This document shows, one piece after another, positions 47,130 to 59,700 of a stretch of 64,000 nt of DNA. Numbering within the stretch: position 1 is the first letter of the stretch; each line of letters opens with the position of its first letter. The stretch comes from Phycomyces blakesleeanus NRRL 1555(-). Lineage: Eukaryota; Mucoromycota; Mucoromycetes; Mucorales; Phycomycetaceae. The notes beneath the pieces were generated by a model that was given only the letters and a program-made list of their open reading frames with translations, was not told the origin of the DNA and did not search any database. The stretch spans positions 4,114,695-4,178,694 of the forward strand of contig NW_017265134.1 of NCBI RefSeq assembly GCF_001638985.1, in the 5' to 3' direction. The position numbers and the translations under genes were made by a program.

Positions 47130-48379
47130 CAATAAAAGATATAATTATATATATATTTTTTTAAAAATAAAAAAAATTAAAATAAATTAAATTAAATTAA
47201 ATTATAAAAAGACAAAAAAGATAAAATATATATATACGAAAAAAAAAGAAAGAAAAAAAAAGAAGAAGAAGAGGAAGAAGAGAAAGAAGAAGAAGTGGAG
47301 GTGAATTCAATGTAAGAAAGAGTTTAAAAAAAAATTGACTGGTAAAAGTTTTGTAGCCATGGTTAATCGCACGTTCCACCCCCGACAACCACCCAATCGG
47401 ACGCCGACGCAGACCCTTTTTTCTGTCATAACAACGCGTCACATGAAATGGGGGAGTTTATTGTACAACCTCGTGGAGTTGTCTGATCCAACTACATCTA
47501 AAGCGTTTCTTTCTTCACCCTACAGATGGCTCACCTAATTTTATTTTATTTTTGTTTCTTGTTAACTTATTAGCCTTGGTTTTACTCTTACTATCTTGCT
47601 CTCTACTTATTTTTTTTTATTATTTATTTATTTTTATTTTTAATCTGTTGCTATAGTTACTCCCTTATTTTTTTTCTTTCTTTCTTTTGTTTTTAACTTT
47701 TTAAACTTTGGTTTAAAAATAATTGGGTATATATATAAACATACATAAGGGCAAGGTCTATCAATAATAATATTAGTTTCCACAGCAACAACAACAACAA
47801 CAACCTTTATTATTATTATTATTGTTATTATTATTTTGGATCTTGATCCTCTTTTCCCCCCCTTCTTCCTTCTCCCATCCCCTTTATCTTTCTTTCTTTT
47901 CTCTCTCTCTTCCTCTTACTCTCCCCCTCTTTCTTCTTTATTTACTTCTTCAATATATTATTATTATTTATAAATATTGTTTTTCTTTGTAATAAAAAAC
48001 CATGGCAACAAAAGAATTGTATATATATATATATGTACATATGGTTAACTATTATCAGGTGTGCGCGTTATTTGAAGCCGTCTGATTTGATATTTGACCT
48101 AGCTTTAAATATATAATATACTACTGCCAACTAATATTTATATATATATATATAAGCATCATTTTTCGTGTTAAATGTTTCAAATGTCTCATCTGTCTGT
48201 GTCTGTGTCTGTGTCTCTGTGTTTGTGTTTGTGTCTGTTGTATATATGCAAGTATATGTGTATAACAGATATATATATATATATATATACATAAATATTA
48301 TTATTTTTACTATTATTCTGATCTGTGTAAAGCGGGATAAAATACCTAAAAAAAAATACAAACAACATCTGTCTTTTTA

Positions 48380-48414
<35 letters not shown>

Positions 48415-51400
48415 TTGGTGTGGGGAAACCATTGGCTCAGAATTTATTACTAGTGGCGATCTTGTACGATTATTGGTAAAACAAAATGAATAAATCAAGA
48501 AACCGAAAAAAAAAAACCAATACAAGGGATCACAGTTTTTGTTTTTTTTTTTGGTTTCGGGATTTTGAGTTTTACTTCTTCAACTCAACAAAAATCAAAA
48601 ATCAAATCAAATCAAATCAAATCAAGAAACTATAATAGTATATGTATATGTATATGTATATGTATGTATGTATATAAAAAGTAAAGTAACACAGCCTGTA
48701 CTCACGATCTTTAATTTTTTATATAAGCTAAATACAAATTAGATAATAATACTTGATTGTCTTTTACCACTAGATCAATCTACATTTATATTAGTTTTGT
48801 GATCTAAAGCTAAAGTAAATCAGGGGACGTGGGGGTAGATATGGAGAGGGGAGGGGTAACAGACGTACGGACATACAGGCATACAGGCATACAAGAAAGA
48901 CAGGTGGGAAATCTGGGAAAACATGGGAAGGCAGAGAGAAAGTTGGGTCTATCGATAAAGAGAAAGAAACAAAGGAAATAATAATAACAATAATAATAGG
49001 AGAAAATAGAAAAGAAAAGAGAGAAAGTTGAGAAAAGAACAGATGATTTGAAGCAGGCTTTGGAGAAGTGTAATCATCACAATAAATCACATTCTATCTT
49101 CTTTTTTTTTATAAACATTGTTGTTGGCATGACAACAGTAACCAAGGCAACCATCAACTTTTTTTTTTCTTTTTTAAAAAAAAGAAGAGTACAAGAGACT
49201 AGATAAGAGAAAGTAAAGCTATAAAAACTTATAGGTAAAGGGTGTAAGAGAAGAAGAAGACTAGATTTGGGTATTCAATGGTAATCCATTTAAAAGAGGC
49301 CTTTTCATTTTATTTTATTTTATTTTATTCCATTTTATTTACAAGAGAGAGAGAGAGGTGCAGCTAGAATTAAACAAGAGCTTATACTGTTGCTACTGCT
49401 GCTACTGATAATGATACTGCTATTGCTACTGCTATTACTGTCGATGTTGATGTTGTTATTATTCTTTGGTTCTATTGTTGAAATGTACCTTTGGAAAATA
49501 GGCATAAATAAACACACACACATACACACACACACATGCAAAAAAAAATTGCTCTGAAACCTTGTCTCACATTTTCTTAAATAGTTATAAGGATCCCAGC
49601 CTCAGATTCCCAATTAAATCAAAACAAAAAATAAAGTAAGGTTTCTCTTTTTGTTTTATTTATTTATTTATTTCTGTCTTTTTTGGCTTTTATTTGCCTG
49701 ATTTAGACTCTGATGAGCTTCTTTATTTGTGCGTTTGTGCTTTAATAGCATTGGCATCATTATTATCACTTTTTTTTATTGATATTGAACATAGCTTTTA
49801 CCTTTCTTACATATACAACAATTGGGCTTGACTTTTGTCATTCTGTTAATTATGCAGTTAATTTAATTTAGCTAGGGAAGTATTCTCTTTTATAACTCTC
49901 TATTTTTTTTTTCAAGTGAATCATTGTAAAAATTACCAAGGCGAATTTAAACAAGTTCTTTTTTTTTGTAACAAACCAAGCCTTACTTCTTGCCTTATTT
50001 ATTTATTAATCTATACACTTACTTGTTTGTTTTACAAATGATTACATGTTTATTTATGGCTTTTGAAGAAAGAAAGAAAAAGTCTTTAAACCAAGGCTTA
50101 GATGTGTATAGTGTGCGTATGGTTTTTTTTTTACTATTAATATATTAGTTTGTCATTTTTCCTATTCTTCTTTTGATTCCAAGGTCTACAGGGATTCTTG
50201 TTAGACTATAAATTTCTTTTCTAAACATTTTTTTATGTTTCAATAATTGGCTTGTTTCAACAATCGTCATTATCATTATCATTATCATCAGCATCATTTT
50301 CGTCTTAAGAAAGAAAGACCCCTACTCCTCTCCTCCCGTCTCTCATTATACTCCCTTTTAACCCACTACATACGAACACAAAGGCATGCATCATCTGGTA
50401 GAGTGATTTGGGTGCCACAAGATTCCTGTGGTTTGCCAGTGCCTCTTGAGATCAAACGCATGACAATAAATAATAATAATTGTTATATATATATATGCTG
50501 ACCAAACAAAACCAGCCTCACTACGCCTCATTACGCCACTTCATTCCACATCACACCTCACCTCACCACAGCATATCATTCCACGCCACTTCTTTATCCC
50601 TGTTGCTGTATTAAAATAACTGTATCTTTTTTTTTAAAAAAAAAATAAAATAAAAATAAATATATTTCAAGCTGCATGTCTCAGATTAAATATTTTCAAA
50701 AGAACAATATTTGGTCCTTTTTGCGTATCTACACAAACATGTATGTATGTATGTTGACCTTTAAGAATTTGTATTAATATTATTTGGAAGGAGGGGGATT
50801 ATTGCAGAAAAAAAAATAGAGAGAATACATGATAGCTCTTGAGTATATTTTTGACAAGGACACCATTGATTTGGCTCTTTACATATATTTACAAAATATA
50901 TAACGTACTCTATGTGTTTTTATATATATATAGAATTAATACCTTTTCATTCATTCATTCTTTCGTTGTATAGAAAGAACCTTTAAAGCTCTAAATAAAC
51001 AAGAGTTCTTTATTGCTGTATTTCTTTTTTTTTTAAAAAAAGGTAAAGGTTCATTAGCAAGTTATAATTCTCCTTATAGTATTTTTTAAAGAATAAAAAT
51101 AAAAGAAAGATAAAGAAGTACTATAGTTAAACATATGTATATATACATACATATGCTAATGAACCACCAGCATGCTGTGTACATCAGCCACACCAACAAA
51201 CAGTCCGTTCCCGGACCAGAGACCAGTCCGATGGCTCCGAAGCAGCAGCCCTTGAATATGTCTGGATACACATTACATATCAACATACTAACGACAGGCA
51301 CTATCCTTCTTCTTTCTTGCAGAAATAGACTAACTCTTTTTTCTTGCATTTTGGTAGCTTAATTCGATTGAAACTGTCTGTGCAATTCTGCTTATTTATT

Positions 51401-51970
51401 TACTTATTTGAGAGGATCATAGTATTCTATTGTATTGTGTTGTGGTGTCTTGCTTGGTTATTTATTTGTCTGTGTGATGTAGCATAGCATTAGCGTAGTG
51501 TAGCGTAGTGTAGAATACATATATATGTATATGTGTGAGTGAGTGAGTGAGTGAGTGAGAGAGAGCTATTAGCTCAGTAATACAGCCCTATCCCCTCTCT
51601 CTCTCTTTTCCGCCCCCTTTTTATTTTATTTTATTTTATTTTATTTTATTTATATTAAGTTTCTACAAAATTCTTTCTTGACCAAACTATAAAAGATTTA
51701 TAGGGACCTTGTTGCCTTTAACTTGCTATAGGCTAATAAAACAGATTTATTTGATGTACATACAAGTACAAGTACAAGAACAATTATGTATATGTATATC
51801 TCTTTTGCCTACAGATCCCCCCCCCCCCCCCTTTTTTTTTTTTATTCTTTCACCCCCACACTTCCCGTCTAGACAACAACCGCCATTCAAGTAATCACAC
51901 ATATAAGCTTGATGTTTCTTTCACTTATATAAAGGTGAACATTTATATATATATTTATTTATTTGAATCT

Positions 51971-52009
<39 letters not shown>

Positions 52010-52335
52010 AAGAAGAAGAAGAAGAAAAGGCTCTATGGCTTTATAGAACCACAGACAGAAAAGATAAAGATAAAGATAGGGAAAAGGGTATTGGAATCTT
52101 ACATGTTTTAGAAAAAAAAAAAAAGGACAAAATAACTATAGAAAATTGAGATCTTGTCGATATCCGATTACTTGGATTTATCTTTTCTTTGGCTATATAT
52201 ATAATATAATATAGCGTAATGTGTAACAAAGGTAGGACGAGTGTTAAAAGAAAAAGAAAAAGAAAAAAAAAAGAATGTTAAAGAGCTTATTCTTCTTATT
52301 CTTCTTCTTCCTCTTTTTTTTGTTTGTTTGGTTTA
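47130..52335. other. 5.2-kb intergenic region, repeat-rich
   Basis: Contains the PAQR promoter. A GC-richer stretch at about 47370-47430 lies just upstream, but its open frame is short. Simple repeats include (TA)n near 48014, 48270 and 48385, TGTGTC units near 48200, a CTACTG-type trinucleotide block near 49385-49440, (AC)n near 49510 and a C11-T11 block near 51818-51843. Another GC-richer patch lies at 51160-51330. No confident gene was found. Confidence 0.6.
51160..51330. other. GC-richer island with a good plus-strand acceptor-like signal
   Basis: Within AT-rich DNA this stretch has near-random base composition. On the plus strand a CTAAC branch-like motif near 51288 is followed by a pyrimidine tract and TTGCAG at about 51322, a strong 3' splice-site look. 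No matching donor or convincing protein was found. On the minus strand an open frame encodes a hydrophobic, cysteine-containing peptide. It could be an exon of an unfound gene or a noncoding RNA. Confidence 0.25.
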
Positions 52336-52707
52336 CTACAGTGACCATGTAATAGGAATACGACCCTTGTCAAATGAGGCAAGTTCGCTAAAGGCAGCCG
52401 GGCTAAGATCCATATCTCCTTCGCTGCAACCCGGGCACGAATCGACAATGGTCACATCGACTGATTTACCGCCGTATTCGACAGTGATTTGCTTGCCACA
52501 GTAATGACCTTGGGACATCAGGCTACTCGAGAGGGCAGCGATCATGTCGCTCTCATCGTTCTGCTTTCCACAGGACCCCAGACCAGGTTGGTAGAATGTG
52601 CCGTCTCCAGAGAAACTTTCGCCACGGCGCTGGATAACAGGTGCAGCGATGGTAGATGTGGACAGGAAGACAGAGAGGAGGACGGAAGCGAGAGTGATTC
52701 TAAGCAT
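52336..52707 (-). CDS. Small secreted double-psi beta-barrel (RlpA-like/barwin-like) protein
   Basis: Predicted secreted 123-residue protein. ATG at 52707, stop TAG at 52336-52338, no intron seen. Residues 1-22 form a signal peptide (hydrophobic L-L-S-V-F-L with S-T-I-A-A before the likely cut). Mature residues carry the double-psi beta-barrel pattern: G-D-G-T-F-Y (34-39), G-S-C-G (44-47), Y-C-G-K-Q-I-T-V (69-76), then V-D-S-C-P-G-C (88-94) and D-M-D-L-S-P-A-A-F (98-106). Cys46, 70, 91 and 94 can form two disulphides. The D-x-D-L-S segment is the conserved acid region of expansin-like barrels. Such small fungal proteins are linked to the cell wall or secretion, but no catalytic activity can be claimed. 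The 5' flank has TGTGTA/TATG repeats. Confidence 0.92.
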   Translation of the reverse strand: MLRITLASVLLSVFLSTSTIAAPVIQRRGESFSGDGTFYQPGLGSCGKQNDESDMIAALSSSLMSQGHYCGKQITVEYGGKSVDVTIVDSCPGCSEGDMDLSPAAFSELASFDKGRIPITWSL

Positions 52708-52727
52708 ATTTGTTGTGATTTGTTGTA

Positions 52728-52762
<35 letters not shown>

Positions 52763-55700
52763 ATATATGTATATATGTATGTATGTATGTATATAGAAAA
52801 TGAAGAGGGACTTGTGTTGTCAGAGAAGAATTGAGAAATCAAAGAGGAAAGATGATGAAGAAGAAGAAGGAGAGGTGATAAAGAACGACCAGCGTTTTTA
52901 TGTATGTATGTATGTATGTATGTAGGGTAAGGTAGGTGGGTAGGTGGGTAAGTAAAGGGTAAGAGGGTGATGTAGAAAAGCAAGCCAAAAAAAAAAAGGT
53001 AGGTTTGCTTTTATACTCAAAATTAATTATCACTTTGAATTTCTGTGTTGAATCTATATTATATATATTTATATATAATTATACGCACAATATTATTGGT
53101 GGCAAGTGGCAAAAAAAAATCTGAAAGTCTTTTAAGGTGTCTTGACCAATCCTTTACATTTGCTGAGTAAAATAAAACAAACCCAGGTTATACTACTACT
53201 ATTTTTTTTTTTGCCACTATCAAAAAGGGTTTTTTGTTTTTAGCCTTAAAACCCTCTATTATAATTATATATATATATATATATATATGAAAGTTCTGTT
53301 GGTTCTGCACAGTGTGTATCAAGAGTGAGTATGTTATATATTTAATTATTAACCAGCAAGTGCTTATTGTGCCAATCTCGGGCCTCTTGATCGATAATCA
53401 TTTTGTTGCTATCTTTATTATTATTACTACTACTACCACTACTATTTAGTCAATTAATTAACTCAATTAAGGACAAATATATATGTATATGTATTGAATG
53501 ATTTTTAATGGTTTTTGAAAATAATATTCAGAAAATACATAGAAATCATAGAGAGAAAGATAATTAGATATCAAAAGAACAAGAGAACAAGAGGATAAGA
53601 AAGAATAAGAGATAGATAGCAATAGAAATCTACATCTGTTTTATATATATATGTATTATATACATATAATTGCCCCTCCTGTTTACCTTGAAGAAACCCT
53701 TCTTTTCAACCCCTTCTTCTTATCTTTTTTTATAATGTAATGTATTTTGTTCTCAATTCTTAACCAATTATATATATATATATATGTTAGGTGCTTCCAT
53801 TTACATTTCCTCCTCAATAACTGAAAATGCACAGGCTTATGTCTCTATATTTCAAGAGAACCAAAGTACTACTCCTGACAAGGATTACACATCAAATAAA
53901 AGCATTTTTATTGATTGGCTCCCTTTCTATATGTATATTTATTACCATGCAAGTCACCAAAAGAGAGAACAAGAATAGATTTACCTAGATTATCTGTCAA
54001 GTACACACAATGTATACTTGGACATTTGAATTAGATATATATATATATATACACACAAAATAGTTGACAGATTATATGAGTACTTTATATATTAATAACA
54101 ACCTCTTGTTCAAATCATATTATTTCCTTTTTTCCATAAATACAAGCAACATTGTCTTTACTATGCTTGTTTTCTTGTCTATCTTTTTAGTGCCAAGTCT
54201 TTTGTACGATATATTCCATTCTCTCTCTCTCTCTTTTTTTTATGGTTTATTTGTTTGTCTGTGTATTTTTAGGGCGGCGATCTGTGTAATGAACTCAAAG
54301 AGAAAGCTATATAGTTTATAGTTTGGTTTAATAGCCTTTAAAATACAGAAAAAAAACATTAGTTATGCACTAGCTTACCATGCGTTTTGTAAAGAAACTA
54401 TAACCAATAAAGCAATTAACCAGTAATTAACAAACCACCCTTTTATATGTATATATATACTTTATAAGATGGCAACCAAATATATGTACGCATGCATTCA
54501 AGAAAGATGATCAACCAGTTGTAAAAAAAAAACGTCCAATTAATAGAGTACTTGATATGTATCTCTATTTTCTTTTTTTTTGTATTACATACTTTTGATT
54601 ATCATATCTACAGATATAATTATATACATATTACAGACCAAGGTTGATCATTGACAAAGTAATAAGGGGAAGGAGAGAGAGAAAGCGAATGATTTTGACA
54701 AGTGGCCTAGAACCTACTTTTGTACAAACACTAGAACATATATATATATATATATATTTCATTTTATTTTAGCCTACCAAAAAGAGATAGAGAGAAAATA
54801 GCGGATTATCACCGATGTCTAATGTGAACTTGACTATTTTACATAATCAACCAAGGTCTAGAATATTTACGATAATTATGACGGTAATGACGATTATACT
54901 TGGTGCCGGTGCCTGGTGCCTAGTGCCTAGTGATTTGTACTCTGTGCTTAGTACTCTGTGCTTAGTGCTTAGTGCTTTATTTATTTAATCTCTTTTTTTT
55001 TTACTGTAAAAGCGTAGTAAATGTGGGGTCCAACAACAAATATTACATTGTTCTCTACAGTGACAACAGACATCATAGGCTTCTCAATTATAGAAGAATA
55101 AGAAATTAAATTAAATTAAATCATTTTAAATTAGATTAAAGAAAAAACCCCCCCGATTGAAACATATTGAAACATATTAAAATTGATTTGAAACTATTTG
55201 AGACAAATTGAAACATAGACTCGCCCTAAAAACTAAAAACTAAAAAAAAAAAAAAGAGAAATAGAATAGGTTTCAAGTATACGGATTTTTGATCAAGATA
55301 ATTGGTATCACAGATTTGTTTAATTACCGTTATTTTTATGATTTTTTTTTTAGTAATTCTATAGTTTGCAGATCTATGCCTATTATGTCATATTATAAAC
55401 TGCAAAATATAGCAATCTTCCTGATAATGCTTGCTGTATAACATTGTAGATCGAACAAGAGTTATTTGTATTTGTATTAAATATTCAGCATTTCATTATC
55501 CAATTATAATTCAATATCCAGATTTAATACATAAAAGTGACTCTAATTAGGATCAAATATTGCCCTCTTTTTTTTTCACTCTCATCCTCTTTAAATCTTT
55601 CTTTTATTACAAAGAAATTTGGATCAAAATAATACTAATTTATTGGTTTAAAGACCAAAGCAGGGCTATCAAGTACGCACATGTACATGGGTTTGCAGGT

Positions 55701-56771
55701 GACGCACATTAGATGCTGGTATATGTGTATGTTGTGTATGTATCAAAAAAAAAAGAAGAAGAAGGATTTGTGGAGCAGTTTTGATTTAAATTTTATTTTG
55801 ACCATTTGAGGTGTCCATGGCATATTAATGGTTCTGTATTGCTTTCTATTCAAAGCAATATATTCTCTTGTGATGTATTTACTGATTAATCAATTGATTG
55901 TATCATAATGTTGGATGATAGATAAATATCAACAGCAGCAATACTTGTACAGAACATCATCCAATCATACTATTCATTTATCGTTTGAATACTGCGGATT
56001 ATGACCCGTTTTTGTACCCAGAATATATCTATTGTTTTACACACTACAAACTGGCACACAAGCACACGTACAGACACACCCATAAGAAGACGAAGAAGAA
56101 CCTGGCATGGTATTTGATATTCTCATAAGAATTAAAGAATATAATCCAATTATATATATGTGAAGATGAATTTCTGCCTTTTTTTTTTAAAAAAAAAAGG
56201 GAAATGTTATGGACATGTTGGTGGGACGCTGACAGGACGTGCTAAAGAAGCCAAATTGAATAATTAGAGCATCCACAGCGTTTTATCTAAATCTAAAATC
56301 GCATTTTTTTTATTGCTCGAATGTTTTAATGAAGCCCCAAATTTAAATATCCATTAAATAATTGTCTAAAATATTTATTTAGACAAACCGCTGTATATCC
56401 TTTCCAAACTATCACAAAAAAAAAAGGGGGGGGGGGGGATTTAATTACTGTGATTTTATGTGAGTGTGCGTAGTAAGATAAATTTGCAAAAATGAATCTA
56501 TGATTGTCCTTAGCCTTTTCTTTTTTTTTTTTCTTTAAAAAAAAATGGGTGTCTGTATATTTTTGCGGAATTGTTAATTTTTTTTTATAATAGAAAAAAT
56601 AATTAAAAAAAAAAAATTAAAAAACAAAAAAAACAAAAAAAAAACAAAAATTTAACTTGCTTTTTTTTTTCTCTGTTCAAAAACCAACAAAAATAATAAT
56701 AATAATATTATATATTGTGTATATATAAATATATATTAAAGAAGACCAAAGAAAAATACTACTTTAAATAA
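52708..56771. other. 4-kb AT-rich intergenic region
   Basis: Promoters of the small secreted protein and of GCN1 lie at its ends. It contains TATG-type repeats near 52730-52790 and 52897-52923, (TA)n near 53265, 53770, 54033 and 54738, short tandem GTGCCTA and GTGCTTA units near 54906-54975, a MITE-like sequence at 56267-56399, and long A/T homopolymers up to the GCN1 start. The ORF near 53784 lacks any family signal. Confidence 0.65.
56267..56399. mobile_element. Possible 133-bp MITE
   Basis: Starts GAGCATCCACAGCG with TCTAAAT shortly inside. It ends with the complement GATATACAGCG...TCTAAAT, giving imperfect ~24-bp inverted ends around an AT-rich interior. No clear target-site duplication is visible. 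It resembles short nonautonomous DNA elements but stands alone in this window. Confidence 0.35.
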
Positions 56772-59700
56772 ATGTCTGAACAACAAGAACAGACAAGTGG
56801 TACTCTTGACTGGCCTCAATTCATAAAGGCCAGAGTCGTCACAGCTATCACGAAATCTAGTGTAAACGACAGAATCGAATTTCTGAACAATGTCCTACTC
56901 ATTCGTCTTCGTCGCAAAGGTAAAAAAAATTAAAAATAAAAAAAACGAGAAATTCAACAAACAGAGTAGAAACTATTTTTTTTTATTCTTCTTCTTGTAT
57001 ATACCATTCTATTAAATTCTTTCGTTTTCGTTTGTTCATGCTTCATAATTAAGAAAAAAGCAAAAAAAAAAAAGAAAGGGCGATCTCGGTTTTTATAATA
57101 ATCGTTAATTAATTCTTTTTTTTTTAATATATATTCATCACAGACATGCCAATCGAGGTTCTTCCTGCCCTTCTTCACCTCATCTTCTTAACATACACAC
57201 GCTACCACGATCGTGCCTCTCGTCTGGCTATTCTCCAGGTACTCAAGGAAATCAACAATTTGAACCCAGAAGTTTTCCAAAAGTCAATCGTACCTGCTTT
57301 GGCAAAAGAAGCCGAGAAAATCACCAAGAAATCCTCAAACGGGTGAGTTTTTTTTTGTTTGTTTTTACTGCTATTGTGCACAATTAATGCGTACCATTGT
57401 GTACGTGTGTGTGTGCGTAAATACACAAACACACACACACATACAAAAATAAATTAATGAAAATTATACCTATATATATATATATATATATTAATGGTTG
57501 CAGTGGTTGCAGTGGTGGTGGCGCAGTAATAATAATATTGATAATATTTACACACTTGATAAATCCCAATGTAATTAACATCCAATAATTGTATATAGAA
57601 CCGCCGTAACACCCGCTTCAGATCGATTTATCCTATTGACCTGGGTCGATCTCTTGATTTCTCTTGTCATTAACAATTTGTCAGCAAATATCACAGATAC
57701 ACCTATAACTACAGCTGCCAGTAGCTCACCTGTGCTTGGATTATTGATCCAGACCCAAGCTCTTTTGTTGGATAGTTTGGCTACCCCAGACGAAAAGAGG
57801 ACGATCGGCAAGAGTTCATTTGCAGATGTCAGACGTTGCATTAGACAGAACCACACATTAATCCCAGCATTTTTCGAAATCGCATTCTCAAACGCACAGA
57901 CCTGTGTACCTCAATACCGCAATGCAGTCCTCATCGGCACCATTGTCGACACCAGTCTGCGGCTAAAGACTGCCACAAACGGCGTCCAGATGGTCGAGGA
58001 TCAAAAGTCAAAGCTGACCGACTACTACCTCAAAAACATCGTTTCATCCAAAACTCCATCTGTTCCTGAATCAGTCCTGGATTCCTTTAACGATTTCTTC
58101 AACAAGGTCATCTCCAGAGACGATTTCGTGCAACAGTACGTGCCTGCCCTAGAGAAGATGATGCTCAGATCCCCCGAAATTGTTTTACCAGGTACGTAAG
58201 ATTTATATAGATATATAAGCAGTTCATATACCCAAGTACATATCTATATATGTGTATATGTGTATGTGTGTATGTGTGAGTAAATGAGTAAATGAGTAAA
58301 TGATAGTGTGTGTAAGTGTAAGTGTAAGTGTAAGTGTAAGTGCGAATATGTATATATCAATTAGATGGTCAATGAAGAAAGATAAAGCGAGACTATATAC
58401 GACACACACGCACAAAAGCACATATCACACATATCACACACCCAGACAATAGATACTTGACTGCAAAAGACATACACTACATACACATATACACACTTCT
58501 TTAAAGCACTACTTGAAACAAAAAAGAATCAATTACAACAATAATACATGATTTCAATAATATATTATTTCTTAAACATAATCATAAAAAAAATCCTAAA
58601 CACCATCATTATCATTATCATCATTATCATTATCATTATCGTCATTATAACCATTATCATCATTACCATCATCATCATCATAATAATAATATTAATAACA
58701 ACATAACACTGTACACACATAATAATTGAAATGTTTGTTTTTCCTTTCTTTCTTTCTTCTTCTTCTCTCTTTCTCGATCTCTATTCCTACCTTCCTATCT
58801 ACGTACCTATCATTATATATAAATGTGTGTGTGTAAATCTCTATATCTCTATTGTAGCATTGTCTCGTATCATCCCTTCCTTGTCCTTTGATATTTCCAG
58901 CATCTTTGCCGAAAAATGGCTCGAACCTCTCCTGAACCACCTGCGTTCCACATCTGCCGCAGTCCGCACTGGAGCCACCATTCTCTGGAACGCCCTGACC
59001 CTGGTGTCACACGAACTCGAACCCTTGACAAAGATCGTCAGCGAACTCACGAAGCTCTTGATTTCCGGTAAGGTTAGTTCCTGGGAACACCGTGTGGTTG
59101 TCTACCATGCACTCTCGGCCCTGGCCCAGGCTGCCGAGCCTTTGGTCAGCCAAAAGGCCCTCGAGGGATACTTTACGATGATGGCCAAGGAGTCCAACGA
59201 GCAGGCCATGTCTGCTGCGGTCGATGGTGTCGGACGTCACCTGACCGTCCTGATCTACAACGACGAATACTGCTCTTCGCACAAGGACATCGTCGACAAG
59301 GCCGTCAAGGTTTCTTCGGAAGGACTTACGGCACCCAAAGCCTTGGTCCGCAAGAGTTGGGCTCTTGCGGTCGGCCACACCCTCTGGGACCGCAAACAAG
59401 ACACCATCCAGACCAGCCAGACCTTGAGCGCCAATGTGATCAAGTACCTCCAGGCTCTTTTCACAACCTTTGACAAGATTTCCGACAAGCCTCTTGTCTG
59501 GAAAGACGGACCTCTGGAAGCCTATGTTCTGGTTGCCGTCATCTCGGGTCGCCTCGAACAGTGGCCTACTTTACCTCAGCCGGTAACCGACCTGCTCAAG
59601 AAACACAAGTATCCTTCGTCGGTCTTGGTCACCACACCCAAGCCGAGCTTCTTGCTCTGGGACCGCATCTACACAAAGGCAATCGCTCCCGAAGAAGGTC

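Noticed and set aside
47335..47538. 67-codon ORF in a GC-richer stretch upstream of the PAQR gene
   Set aside because: It is short, with no motif or splice partner. More likely promoter or 5' UTR sequence of the neighbouring gene.
48131..48361. Small ORFs reading I-Y-I-Y-I-Y and similar
   Set aside because: They are translations of (TA)n and TGTGTC microsatellites.
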